A DNA stretch of 64,000 nucleotides. It comes from Siniperca chuatsi. Lineage: Eukaryota > Chordata > Actinopteri > Centrarchiformes > Sinipercidae. The stretch spans positions 25,862,001-25,926,000 of the forward strand of contig NC_058042.1 in assembly GCF_020085105.1 (NCBI RefSeq), in the 5' to 3' direction. Both the position numbers and the translations under genes were made by a program. Positions within the stretch are counted from its first letter, which is position 1. Each line of letters starts with the position of its first letter. The notes beneath the pieces were generated by a model. It had not been told where the DNA came from and ran no database searches. It saw only the letters and a program-made list of their open reading frames with translations. This document shows positions 1 to 12,935 of the stretch, one piece after another.

Positions 1-3000
1 GCAACGAGTCTCTTTGTCTTGGTTGTTAAGGTATCAGCCACTGGATATCTCGCTCATCATGATGTATAAGTCACCGCATTCTCTGACAGCTATGAACAGA
101 CTGCTCTGGAAGAAAAAAAAAAGAATGACGAGAGAAAAAAAAAGACTGAACTTACTAATGTCTGAGCTGGACAGGGTGCAGACGTTTAAGGCTTCTCACT
201 AGCCTTTGTGTTCAAGCGACAATCCACTGTAAAGACCAAGCAAAATGGACATGGGGTGTCTTTTGTTCTTGTCTTTTCTTTTCTTGACCTTTTGTATTGC
301 AACAAGGAGTGTGAATTATGAAGCCACAAATTGTTAAAAGGAGATGCTTCTACTAAGAGGGATGGACAAATAGATGGTCATGAGGGGAACAGAAAGGGAG
401 GAGTAAGGTGACAGCTACTGAAACTGCCAGCAGAATGACCTCAGTATACAAATGAATTGGCCCTTATGGCATCGGAATTCCATCACAATACAAAGTATGT
501 CGTTGTAAACAACCAGGACTTATATAAGTGACATGCCAAGGATATGTGTATCCACTGAAGCTGCTGCAAAACTCCAGATTGAGAAAAATTGCCTCTTGTC
601 TCTTGGCAAATACAAACAAACATTTCTCTGAAGACAAACTCAATTTACTATACTGATGGCAAAGGGGCGCAGGCTTTTAGAGCTCATTTAGCTCTGTCAA
701 ATATAATGTAAATTCCATTATTAACATGTTCCCTGACCTGCTTTCTTCATACATTATACACAGAGCCTATGGGGGAAAAAAAGCTCCTGTTTAAACAGAC
801 TATATCTGAATTAGATCTAACAGTCACTCTTAACCATCATTCAGCTCTCTCTGACACTGACGGCAGGCAGGACACAGTAAGCACTCCAGCACTGTCATGC
901 CTTTATTTTGACTGTTTTAGAGCTCTGGATGCAGGCTCTTCTCTAAAAGCAGATCAATATGTTTGGAATGAGTCTGGAGGGAGAAGCGATGCTGTTTCAG
1001 TCAGTCTGAACACTTCCAAATTTTCTCTGTCGAACACCAGCTCACATCCGTACACCAGCCCTTTGAGCACTGACAGCTGGCAGTAAGAGGCATGGCTAGG
1101 CAAGAAGGAGAGAGGGAGGTGAAGAGAGGAAGTCAACAACCAAACATGACATCAGGATCCTTTAAACCGATGCTTCTAGGATGATGCCCAATGACTTAAA
1201 CCATAAAATTAGAAGCTGCAATCAAGCTGACAAACACTATGTATCTGTGCTATATGCTTTCAAAGAACAGGATTAAAGTGTTCAAATAGGACTGGAGTCT
1301 GGTATCTTAGGCTCCAGTCCAACCAGTTCCTGTTTACTCCTGAGACTCTTCTCCTTGCCGTTCTCTCCCTCTCTCTCTATCTTTCTTTAGAGAGAAAAGC
1401 AGACCAGACCTATTCCAAATCACTGAAGGAGGGACTGATAAAATGTGCCAGCAGACTCCAGAGTCTTCAAAGTACTACCATTCTTTGTCATTTAAATAAG
1501 CAGAAGGTCTTGATTTGAGTCGTTGGTATCAGCGTGCCATGTACCCCCTCTCTTTCCCCTGTCCTAAGAGCAGCCATGCCTTTCCAAACCTCAGCCCAAC
1601 TGTTCAGCTCCTCTCCCCCTGGAACAGCATTTTCGAACCTAGCTAATGTCTGTGCTCACTACCCTTCAATTATGTCCTGCACCGTATTAGACATGCTATT
1701 TCACCTTTTCCTCTAATCACACTGTAATCACCAGCCTCTATACATTAGCAGCAACCAAGTGAAAAATCACTGGGATAATCACTTGGACCAAATGACGGGA
1801 GGGATGGTCCCCTGCATGCACATGGATGACAGAAGGAAGATTAGAGAGAATTATGTTTGTGCCTACTCCCTGGCAAGGCTGCTGACAGCTGACCTGGCAC
1901 CAATAATGCTGCCAAATTTACCCGAAGAGGCGATGGAGGATGTGGGATAAAAACCTTCCATATCATAGCGAGGTGTTAATATTGCAAAGTAGATTGACTT
2001 TACCAAAAAGAGGTGGACAAAAAAAGTAATGAAACGTTTTTTTTCTTTAGCACAAACGCAAAAAAGTTGCTTAAAATTGGGTCAAAACCAACAATTTTGC
2101 TGGAAATCCTCAATTCTGTAAAAGCAGCTGCTGTGAGGCCGGCTATTGTACTTCTTCTTTCAGCATGTAATTGTGTACCACTTATCTATAGAGGTCGCAA
2201 TTTTTCTTTCTTTTTCTTGCTTGCATCCCTGCTGGGACACCTGAAAAGCACAGTATTGTTCAGCGCTGAAAGAATATTTGTGAGGCAAAGTAGTTCTTCA
2301 GATTCAAAATGATGCCCATCAGAATGACAGGTTTTTAAGAATTGCCTTTAAATCTAGGGTCAAACCCCAGCCCTCCTTCCTCAGCCCTTGATCGGACGTT
2401 AGGTGGAAATGCAGGAAGCTACATGAATTGCAGAGATGTAAAGTAGGTCAAAACAAAGCCATGTTCTGCAAACCATTAGTGCTCATTATTCATGTGAAGC
2501 TGAACTAATCGATGGGAAATCTAATGTTCCATGAGCAATAAAATTCCCTGTGCTTGTCTCGGCCATCTTTAGAATACGTTCTGCAACTGAGGCTCTGTCA
2601 GGCTGAACATGAACTTTGCATGCCTGGTCCACTGATCTTCTCTGTCTTATACCAGATGCTGTACTAGTTCCCACTGCTAATGGCAGGTTGAGTCCCCAGT
2701 GAGCCAAAACCCAGCATAGCCTAGTATCCTGCTGTCTGCTTGGCTAACAGTGCAGTGTTCATGTAGCATCTCTGCTATGCCAGGGCTAAATTAGGCAATG
2801 TGAAATCAGCACTTCAACACTTTTAACAAGGGTGCTCTTAGTACTTTTACACCCTGGGGAGGATGTTACTGAAGTGACGTGCATTAAAAACAGAAATAGC
2901 TGTGAAACATGCTCCGGGACTACCAAAACAAGAAAAGATGGTTTTTAGATCTTTCCATTCCCCCATTTATTGACAAGAGTCTCTGCCTACCCTGCTCCCA

Positions 3001-6000
3001 GCCACAGTCTGGTCTGGTTTTTAGTCCATGTTTCACCTCTAAGAGCAATGACAAATGTCAACCCAGCAGGCACTCACCAAGCTGTTGCCAAAATGCTATT
3101 TGATATTTGTCCTCTAATTTACAAAGAGAAAATGTAACTTGGCATTTTAGCCAAAAGGAATTAGTATGAATCTAATTCATTGTGAGAATATAATAATTAG
3201 CATTCCAGGCAAAAACCTACAAGGACATGTCAAAAATGATGTCCATACCCCCAAATGCATATAGCTTCTCCTCTGTAGCCATACTGCCTGTATTTTGCAT
3301 CTCACAATCAGTGGTTTGGTACACAAGTATAGCCAGTTGTATTACAATGAGCATTTAGACCGCTTGGTTCTCTGGACTGATGCATGTACCCACTCTGACC
3401 CTGTATCATTTAAAGAGAAATTGGGGGTATATACATACCATACCCATTTGCTCAGTTGTCGCAACACCACTGCACACAAGTTCAGTCCTCTAGAGGAGCA
3501 TGTATCCTTAGAGGGCCCCAGCCAATTGCAGTTCATGCAGAGAACTGCTAGAGCATGTCTACGAGTCTCCAACCCCTTGGGTGCATAACACTCACCCTAA
3601 AATAGCAGTGATTGTCAAGGAAAGGAAGTGAAATGTAATTGACTGAAAGTGGAGAGATAATTAAAGGAACCTGTTGGACAGGAGGGAAGAAATTAATGCC
3701 TCTCATTTAATAGCTGCTTTGGGAGAGAGCTTTTCCGTCATCTCACTTTAGCGCAGAAAGGGTTTCGCTGTAGAAATGGGATTTTGTATAGAAAAATGTA
3801 GAGGTGGAAATAGGCACTGGGTGGTGGGGGTGCTGTGTGCTAAACTGAAACTCCACAAAATCACTCCCAATACTCAGGGCATCAGGCGCTATGATGTCAT
3901 GATTAGTGGAGAGTTTCAGAGCCTTGCCTTACCCCTGATCCTGAGGTAGGTCGAGCAGAATCACAAATATGAGGTCAGTGTTGTAAGATTGCACCCCATC
4001 GCGGGGAGTACTGAGCCAGCAGAAGGGCTGATGAACCACCTAAATTGTACTTTGGATTTATAGTATCATCATCCAATTCCAAAAGTAACAAACAAAAAAA
4101 GATGCCATCGTCCACCCGACAACGCATAGTGAATCGCTGGAGGTGTAGTAATGAAGACAAAGACTTTTTTAATCCTTAATGTAAATAGCCTATAAAATAC
4201 AAAAACAGAGGGAGGTTGTATAGCAGCTTGTGTTGAGAAGCCCAACTCTGTGGGACAATGATGTCACTATAAAATGTATCCACAGCAGTGCAGGGATCTA
4301 GGAGAGTTTTAGTCCTTTTAAGCCCCCTAAGTTTGGGCTCTGAACATGCATCCTACAACCCTAAGCGTCGGACCAAGGCTTAGAGAGTATTTGACTTAGT
4401 GTCAAACCTAAGCCACAGCCCCGAAGTGATCCGTTAATTAAGATTCTGTGTGTACACCGACATGTCATGATTTTTCTGACAGAAGAAAGATCGCCTGTGC
4501 GGTAATTGGATTAGTCCAATTGGGGCTGATGAACAGATATGACAGTGACAGTAGAGTTCATCCATCTGCATGCTTAATGCTTGACAGTGCGACAAAAAAA
4601 GCATCAGCCACCACCACCACCACACTTTTTCAGATTCTTTGGAAGTGAAAGTTTGGGCTTAACAACATTTAAGGAAGTTAGTTTTACAAAATGAAACTCC
4701 AGGTAACAGTTTGTTCAACATGTACATAGATCATCATTTAACACACATGGTCGGACCCACATGTACATGGTTAGGTCGAGATTGGAGGAAGGGGACAAAC
4801 AAGAGAGCAAATTATTGTAGAACCCAGCAAAACCCCCTGCCTGCTTGACCCAATCTGCCACTGCTTTCCTGACCACACCGCTGCGTTACTCCTGTACATA
4901 CAATATAGCTTATTTTTCAATTATGTTGAACTTTCTTTATAGGCCGTACAATAGATCATGTTCAAACATTTAAAAAAATTAAAAGAATAGTTAATATATT
5001 TCAGTGAAACTAAGAGAAGGAACCTATGAAATAATTTATCAAAAACAGAAGATAAAATGATGTTTTTTCTTGTATAGTGAAGCACTGATGTTCAAAAATG
5101 GGATTTTATACTCATGTTGGTAAATGGTTCTTTATTTTCTCTCTTTTGTTTTGTTATTATCTGCTGAAGCTGGGATAGACCCATTGTCATGAGGTTTATT
5201 CGAATATGCTTTGATCATTTTTCTTTTTTCCTAATTTTTTTCTGGCTGCACAATCCCTGTATGAAATCCCTCGTGGATGGGCAAATTCAAAGAGATTTTG
5301 CTCACTGAAAGCTCTTAAATCAATACAAGAATTAACAAACTGCACTGTAAAAGGATGATTGATGGTACTGGTCATGTGGATTCAGAAAAATGAGTCCATT
5401 GCACAACTGAGTTCAAATGAATCAGCATTGCATGTTCAAAAAGAATCTCATTTGAGGCCTTTTGTTGTTTTGAGAAAAAAAAGACAGAAAAAGACAAAAA
5501 AAAAAACCATCAAACTTTGCAGTCAGATTGGTTTTGAGACCTATGCTGTCATATCTCGTTGTCTTTAAGCCATGGGTGATTTCCTGTAATGTAATTGTTC
5601 TTGTCTCTCTCTGTCACAATGAAATTGTGTTTTGGGGATTTTTGTTTTTGACAAGTTGGTCGTAATCATTGACATATCTTTGATTTTGATCTTCTCGTTT
5701 CTTACCTATAGGAAGTTTATTCCACAGTTTGTTATTTAATGTGACTCCATCCACTGAAGAAATTGTATCAACAGTTGATAGCGCCACATTGCTTTACTCC
5801 AGTCAGGTTGATTTGTTAATGTGAGGAGGGAATTCTGCCTTAAACCCAGCCTGTTCTCTCTGACAGTACTACCTGTGAACAGTGGTCAGACAAACCGTAT
5901 TCTGGGGATGCCAAATGTTCTATCTTCAAATGTCAAAAATCTGCTGTAAAGACAAACACTTCGCCGGAGTCAGTTTTGCCTCAAGCCCATTCTGACACAA

Positions 6001-9000
6001 ATACGGACGTGGTCATCCACCTCCATTTCCATTGGTTACAAGGACCAAAATGTAAACAAACTCAGCTAACTGAGCAGTTTGCTCCAATCAAGCATTCAAT
6101 GAGAGCCTTTAAAGAATTCACATTTAGTCATAGGTAATTTTGCACCATGGATCTTTGTATCATGAATCATTACATTCCCAGCTTCACTATCTAATTTCAT
6201 CCTCTTCATTTGTTCTCATGAAAAATTAATTTATCATAATATATTTGGGTATTTATATTCACAATGAATGGAATAATCATTTATTCATTTATATTTGACT
6301 TGAACAAACTGATTTACTGTTTTCTTTTTGTTTGAAACAGAGATGTAATCTGAATGAGCGTTGGCTCGGGTCCGTTTCCCTGATTGGGGGTGATATCTCC
6401 CATAGTGCTCCTGAACTCTGTAGTTCTCTAGTTCATTATATTCTGCTTAGACTAAAATAAAGCACAGTCCTGTAGAAGATTGAGCCTGCTTTGTCCTTTT
6501 TATCTATTCACATAGCTTGATTAAATAATTCCTGAAGGTTTGGATCTATCATGGCGTGCATGCATGACCCCGTTTGCAAAGATGTGAAGTGTTCGGTGCC
6601 CTCTTGTCACTTGGATTGTGGAGAGAATGCATTTAGGACATGTCATTGTATTAATTGAGCTAACAGCGCTTACCATATCCGAATACCAAATTAGATGAGA
6701 CGGTTAGTAGAAAATCGTTTAAAAAGGGCGAATAATGCATAATAAATGGAAGGGAGATTGGAAGAGGGAGGGGAATAAATTGTGAATTGATTAAAGGGAA
6801 ATGGATATTCAGCTCTTGTCTCGTGGAGGTGTTACAGTGGAAACAAAATCAGGTGCAATGGGTGCTGCTGGTTATCGTCTGTGAATAAGAAGCAGGAGGT
6901 CAATCGATTAATCAGAGGTTTTCCTCATGCTGCATTTTATCGACAGAGACGTTACGGTAAGGAGGGTCAGGTCACATTCAAGCCTATGGTCAGTGTCCTT
7001 TTTATGGCCCAGAGTCTCCTCCTCCCTCATTAACCCTCGGAGTTGGTCGGCAGTCACCAGACACCTCAAAACCTATAACAGTGGAAGAAAAGGTCCTTGG
7101 AATATTGTGTACCATAGCTAACCCAAACTCCCAGTGCACAATGGGTGAGATAATTTAACTTGTTTCTCCAACTTCAAATCAACATGGTTCGGCAATTTCC
7201 AGCAGCCACAACCGTCCATCACAACAGAGGGAAAACATCAAAACTCTCTGACAGTAATTGTTCCCAGAGTGGAGTATGACACCCCAGGGAACATCAATGA
7301 CCAAACTATCCCAAGACACCAAACATCATTTCTTGTTTATGGGCCTCTCTGGTGCGTCTGTGTAGCAGCATTGGTGTGGAAACAGATTTATGGTTGCTAA
7401 ATTTGCAGGTGATAAAAAGGCAAAGAGTGGCCAGTTGGGGCACTAACTCTTGGCTATTCACATGTTTACTCCCGTGCCCAGTCTCCAGGGATCCTTTCTC
7501 ATTGTGCGGCAGACACTCCATGATTCCACATGACAAACTGGATTGTTCCTCGAGTGAGTCCTGCTGAATTATTTTGGTCCTTTCGATTGCATCTCCTACC
7601 CCTGAGATTTTCCTCTACTGTTGCCTTTGAGCCTCGACAGCCACCGTTGTCGATACTCAATCTGTTCTGTAACCCCTAAAGCTAATGAAATGTGCTAACA
7701 GGGGTTTGTTTGTTTGTCTCCAGGAGGGGGGCCAAGGGAAAGAAAATGGAACAACAAGACTCTTTTGACAGTTCCATTTTTTCCAAAGCTTTGGAGTGAG
7801 GGATAATCATGAAGTATGGATTGGATAGGGGAAAGTTATTACATTGTGTTGTCTTTATCCTTGTTTGAGTTGTAAAAAAAAAGGTCAGATTGTTCCAAAC
7901 ATGGTTCTTTGCAGTTCCCGGGTTTATCCTCAATTCTGACTCCCCTTCTTTCTCATTGTGGGAAAGGAAAAATCGTTTTTCTCACTTCTCTCATCCTTGT
8001 ATCCCTCTAAATCTTCAGTGTAAATTTGACAAACACACAACCTCCTGTCTGGCTGGAGTGTTTCTTGTGTGTATTTACTTTTTTAGCGATGTTGATTGGG
8101 ATGGGGTGGTCTTATGAAGCTCAAATATTGCAGCTGACAATACAGACACACATGAGGAAAAAATGGTGTTTAAAAGATCTGTCTCAATCCTTCTAGTGTC
8201 CTTGAGCAAGTGTCTTCAGGATTTTAGAATTACATCATTCATATCAACAAATGTACTTTATGTGTGAAGGACAGTATGTAAATTGGCTACATCAAAAAGC
8301 ATGCAGTGTTTTGGACTCAAAGTTTGCGTTGCACAGGTAACCAAAGTACTACTCATTAGTGAGAACAAAAGCAAACCAATTTTATCATGTCTTCCTGATT
8401 CTTTTGCATCTGACACTAATATATAATTGACAGAAATGCTCTCTGGACCATTACTTTCGTGCTTTTAAATTCATGCCATGTGCCTCATTATACCAAGGAA
8501 TGGCTTGTCTGTAGGTAATCATGAATAATGGCCTTTCAACTTCTTAACTATGTCCTACACAAATATTTACCACATTGACTTATCACTTGTCACTTACCAT
8601 GCATTTAGCATTTGACTTTTATCGTCCATTAATCTATCAATGCATCCATTAGGGACACTCAAGCATTCGGAAGGCTCTGTACACTCCACCGGGCCTATTA
8701 GCATGTTCTTTACTGGGAAACATGTTGCAAACACTAAGCATAACCCACTCAGAAACCTGAATGTCCTGTCAACACTGTCTTTGAATTCAGATTTGCATAG
8801 AAGAGTCTTTGTGCCTACTCTTCTCCACTTCTTTTTTAAATTATCATGAGGTCTTGTCCCTGAAGGAGGCTCTGAATGGCTATGACAAAGGGAGCAAATT
8901 TCGATTCCATCCCTCTTAACATGCAGATTCCTAAATAACAAAAGATTATAACTAAATGAAAGTGTGAAGAAGACCTGGGTAAGCAAAGCTGCACAATCCC

Positions 9001-12000
9001 TTTGATCCTATTATGTATTACAAAAGCTTAATCAATATCTAATCAAGGGGAATACAGCATGCCATGTCTTACAGAGCTCTTTGCTGTCAGAGGTGAGGTT
9101 GCCATGGTGACTGGACAGGTGTGGAGAGCTTAGGCTGCAGTAGTATTGATGGAAATTAAGAAGCATTGATGAGACTTGAAGATGCTGGGATTGAAAAGGG
9201 AGATAATTAAAGAGAGGGATGCAGCGGGAGATGCGGGGGAGGGAGGGACAAAAGAGATTTAGGTTGGAGATACAAGAGGTGATGCAGGTGTAGCTTGGAT
9301 GTGTAGCCGTCTGTGTTTTCCACTGGAACAGCAGGAAGTGCATTTGCTAAGATTTCTACCCCCTACCACCCAAACAACATAAAAACTATTAGAGCAGAAA
9401 CAATGTCTTACAAAACACATTTAAGTTGCATGTGAAATTAAAGTTGAATTACAAGGATTTCTTTCTTCACTTTAACACTTCAACTGCAATTAAATTTATT
9501 TTTCAAGAGCAACCTGACAAAGAAAACCAGGAACAATTACATTTTTAGATAAATACCAGCAAAATACATGTTAAAATCCTCATATAAAATAACAAAGCAT
9601 CAACAAAGCACAGACGGGTTCCTTACTGAATATACCTCAAAATGCCTCATGATTAAAATATAATTTTAATTCTTGATAAAGCTAGTTTAGATTAATATAT
9701 GAAATTCAGGATATGACTGATGACAAATAGTTGTAGTTCATTATGCACATTTGGAAAGTAATTTCATTTCAAACTACAATAAGAAACTCAATTTAATATA
9801 GTGGGCCTTATTCCTATTAAAACCTCTGGTCTTTCCAATGAGTATAGTCCACAAGGTTAGCGGCGTTCCTCTGCATTTCCTCTGAAAACTTTACCAACTG
9901 CTTATATCCCATAAAGACTAAATTAAATGAGAACACATCAAGAGCACGCACAGGCCTCCATTTTTATATATGAATTCGTTTCGCTCTCATTTCAGCTAAT
10001 TCACAGGGTGGTAAAACTGTAACAAGGGAAGATAAAGCAAGTGAGAGTGAGCGCGTTAAAAAAGGCACCAAAACATCTGAGTCATAGCCGACCTGGGCAA
10101 ACTAAAGATGATGTCACCACGGTGCACAGACTGTGTTCCAGAGGGAAACTTGTCAAGCGGCGCGTCTGCACTCTGTGTGCTGCTCAACCCTTGACTCATC
10201 CAAGCGGCAGGAGTCCAGCAAGTTCTGTCCATTCTGGCCCTCAGCCCTGCCCAGTCCCACAGAGAGCTGTCTGTCAACACCTGATTAACACTTGAGATAA
10301 TAGGTCATTAAAGTTCCCCCTTAATCAATGAGTCCAATCGAGTAATCACGGCCAAAATTGAATGAACCCAAACCAGCATGGAGCCCGGTGGGAGCAAGAG
10401 CCTTTAATCAGTATTAGGGAGAGTGTTGCTTTCATCTGTAGATGTAGGCAGAATAATACTGTTGTGGTTAAAACCATGCAACTGCAAATTTGAGTGTGAT
10501 TATGTTTCTTCACTAGTGTGGTGAGTGAGTTTCATGACCCTTGTGCTGTCAAAATCTCTTAAAAATCCAGTGCATCATTTTAATAAACCACAAGCATTTT
10601 CTTCCTTCAAGGACCACTTTTTTTGTGGGTACTCATTTTTCATCAGAAGTAAGTACAGTAAACTAAAAAGGTTTATATGATCTCCAGACCCCTCATGCTG
10701 TCCAAAGCTCTGAGACACACACATCCCACTCTCCAACCCCCTTGTTTCGTTAATGTATTAGCTCTGGCCTTTGTTTAAATCTTTCTTGGTATTTGGCGGG
10801 TCAGTGTTGTTTAACCTGCCACCTTTCAGCTGTGAAATTTCATCCATTCTCATAAATCACACTGAAGTGTCATTACTTTCTGATTACTGTCTTAATCACA
10901 CAAATACACAATTATTGCTGCTTATAAGCATCCAAATTACCACACATGGATAGTTACTCTTTTCTGAAACATGATACACACACACATGCATGTTTTATTG
11001 GACTATCATATCATATATTCCATCAGAGTTTGTAATAATTATGTACAAGCATGCACACAATCCTGCATCCTCGGATATTGTGTGTGTGTGTGTGAGCTCA
11101 CACATGTGCACGGGCACTTGAGTGAGTAGCCGTTGCCGGCTGACAGCTGAGCTGAAATGAAAGCATGAGGCTCAGTGACAGCGAGAACAGAGGGATCAAG
11201 CATTATCATCAAAAACGACTCCAGTGCTCCCTACTGTGGCCTCACAGCTTCCTCCAGTCAAGCTGTTGGTTTGTTTGTTCGTTTGTTGTGTCAGTGTGGA
11301 CAGTCCGTCTTTCTGAATCAATGCACTCTTCAGCTCCTATTACTTGATGGGGAAGGAGACGAGCAGAGGACAAAAAAAAAGTTGAGATGATAACAGAAAG
11401 GTGAGGACACCACCTATTTTTTTCATCTTTTCAAATCAGTATTCAGATCGTCGATCCTGATTCACATCTTCATTTATGTCTGAGAAATGTATCAAGCCAG
11501 AATGACATTAAAAAAGTCTACATCTAACAGCTACTTTGCTCTTACGTCACCTTACAAGGAATAGAGGTATCTAGCCATGTATTACTCCCAATAATTCAAC
11601 TGTGGTTTGCTCCTGTACACACATGATGCCAATGTGGTTCATAAAAAGACATATCACTGCAGGGAAGTGTGCCTAATTCTGCTCTGAGAGTAGCTCTCGT
11701 AAAGAGACACTGTGGCTAGCCTACTAATAGAGCTGTGAGGGGAGAATGATGCAACTCGGAGGCAATGCTTTAATTTGCCCTTGGTTTCGCACACGCGTCT
11801 AGGAACAGCCACTCTGTTCCAAAGCTGATTGGCCTGTTTACCTTTAGACATGGGCCAACCACTAGCCTGTGAGGTATGAGGTAGCTGGATTTAGCAAGTG
11901 TTCAATTTTGTTTTGCTGTGTTCCTTTTCGGCCTGGGTAGGTCAAAAGTGGTAGATGCAATCACTATGGTTGTAGGTGCAATGCTGCTTTTTTTTCCCCC

Positions 12001-12350
12001 TTACATTCCTTAGTGCATATACAGCTCTTTGCCTCCACATTACTTTTAAATGTTTAAAGTTCATTCTTATCAAAAGATGTTTGCAGTTCAGTCCACTGGG
12101 TCCAGAATGCTATTTGTATCTTAGCAACCTGTGCAGCAACAGAGGAAGATCAGAGAAGCTACTTATTAACCTGTTGCTATGACTACGGCAGTAGGCAATA
12201 ACTCAGAAGATGCTTTAACCCTTTCTCTCTAGACTGCCACCCCCGATCAACAGACAGACGGATAATGTTCAGAACATTTGGTGGAGGGAAGAATCAAAGC
12301 CTTCATATTTCCTTTCTGTGTGTATCTGATTTAATTTCTTTTTTCTCCAA
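1..12350. other. Non-coding, AT-rich region; no gene supported
   Basis: No reading frame here resembles a known protein, and none pairs with plausible splice borders and protein-like composition. The longest open frames (for example 8594-8986 on the minus strand, 130 codons) have random-looking composition and no domain. The stretch contains scattered homopolymers, a CCA run near 4609-4625 and short CA/GT runs near 10975-10990 and 11079-11096. A quiet block around 6560-6800 could be regulatory. Small exons of an unrecognised gene cannot be excluded by eye. Confidence 0.6.
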
Positions 12351-12362
12351 CTGTATTCAACC

Positions 12363-12426
12363 GTGTGTGTGTGTGTGTGTGTATGTGTGTGTATGTGTGT
12401 GTGTGGGGATGTTTTGTGTGTGTATT
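12363..12426. repeat. Imperfect GT microsatellite
   Basis: GT dinucleotides run almost without break, with two TA interruptions and a short GGGGATG break before the last units. The open frames crossing it on both strands are products of the repeat (Cys-Val or Thr-His runs) and are not genes. Confidence 0.9.
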
Positions 12427-12734
12427 TCTGTAGTACATCCCCAGCAGAATATGTTTGCTCTACAAACCAAAGGAAGTTGTAACTCGTGCACCATCTTAGT
12501 GAAAACAGAAACAAAGAACAAAGACATTTCTTCTTCTGTTTCCCTCCTCCAAGTGTTGAGAATACTTTATTGCATATGCATAGATGTAGCGCATTTGTTA
12601 CAAAGTCTCGCAAACCCAATCAATGTGACATACCCACGTGAAAGGGTGCAGATGTTTCTATTTTTTCTGTATACCTCCAAACAGGGACACTGAGCAGTAA
12701 CAAATGCTTTCCGCACGCAGGCTGAAGCGTGAGT

Positions 12735-12935
12735 GTGAACTGATTTGAATTGATGTTATTCCAGGAGAAATCAATGCATTTTTTTCACAGCTGCAATTAC
12801 GCCCCTCACGTCAATTCATCAAGAGATTTGCATGAGGTAATTGTTGGCGCCACGTCTACTGATGCATTTTTATTACGTTTCAATTAGGAATTGAATCCAA
12901 TTAGGGAAGTCATTCCAATCAACCAACAGGGGTCT
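12735..12935. promoter_or_regulatory. Candidate conserved enhancer-like block (octamer, homeobox and E-box motifs)
   Basis: Within 200 bases there is an E-box CAGCTG (12788-12793), an octamer ATTTGCAT (12826-12833) followed five bases later by TAATTG (12838-12843), then CAATTA (12881-12886) and CCAATTAG (12897-12904). The block has no simple repeats or transposon signature. Such packing of POU/homeodomain and bHLH-type sites is typical of developmental enhancers in vertebrate gene deserts. The regulatory role is inference; chance occurrence in AT-rich DNA is possible. Confidence 0.3.

Noticed and set aside
8594..8986. 130-codon open frame on the minus strand
   Set aside because: Composition is random-like, no domain or signal is recognisable, and no splice borders support it.
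12265..12693. 142-codon open frame with Cys-Val run
   Set aside because: Its length comes from the GT microsatellite, which lacks stops in this frame; the rest is not protein-like.
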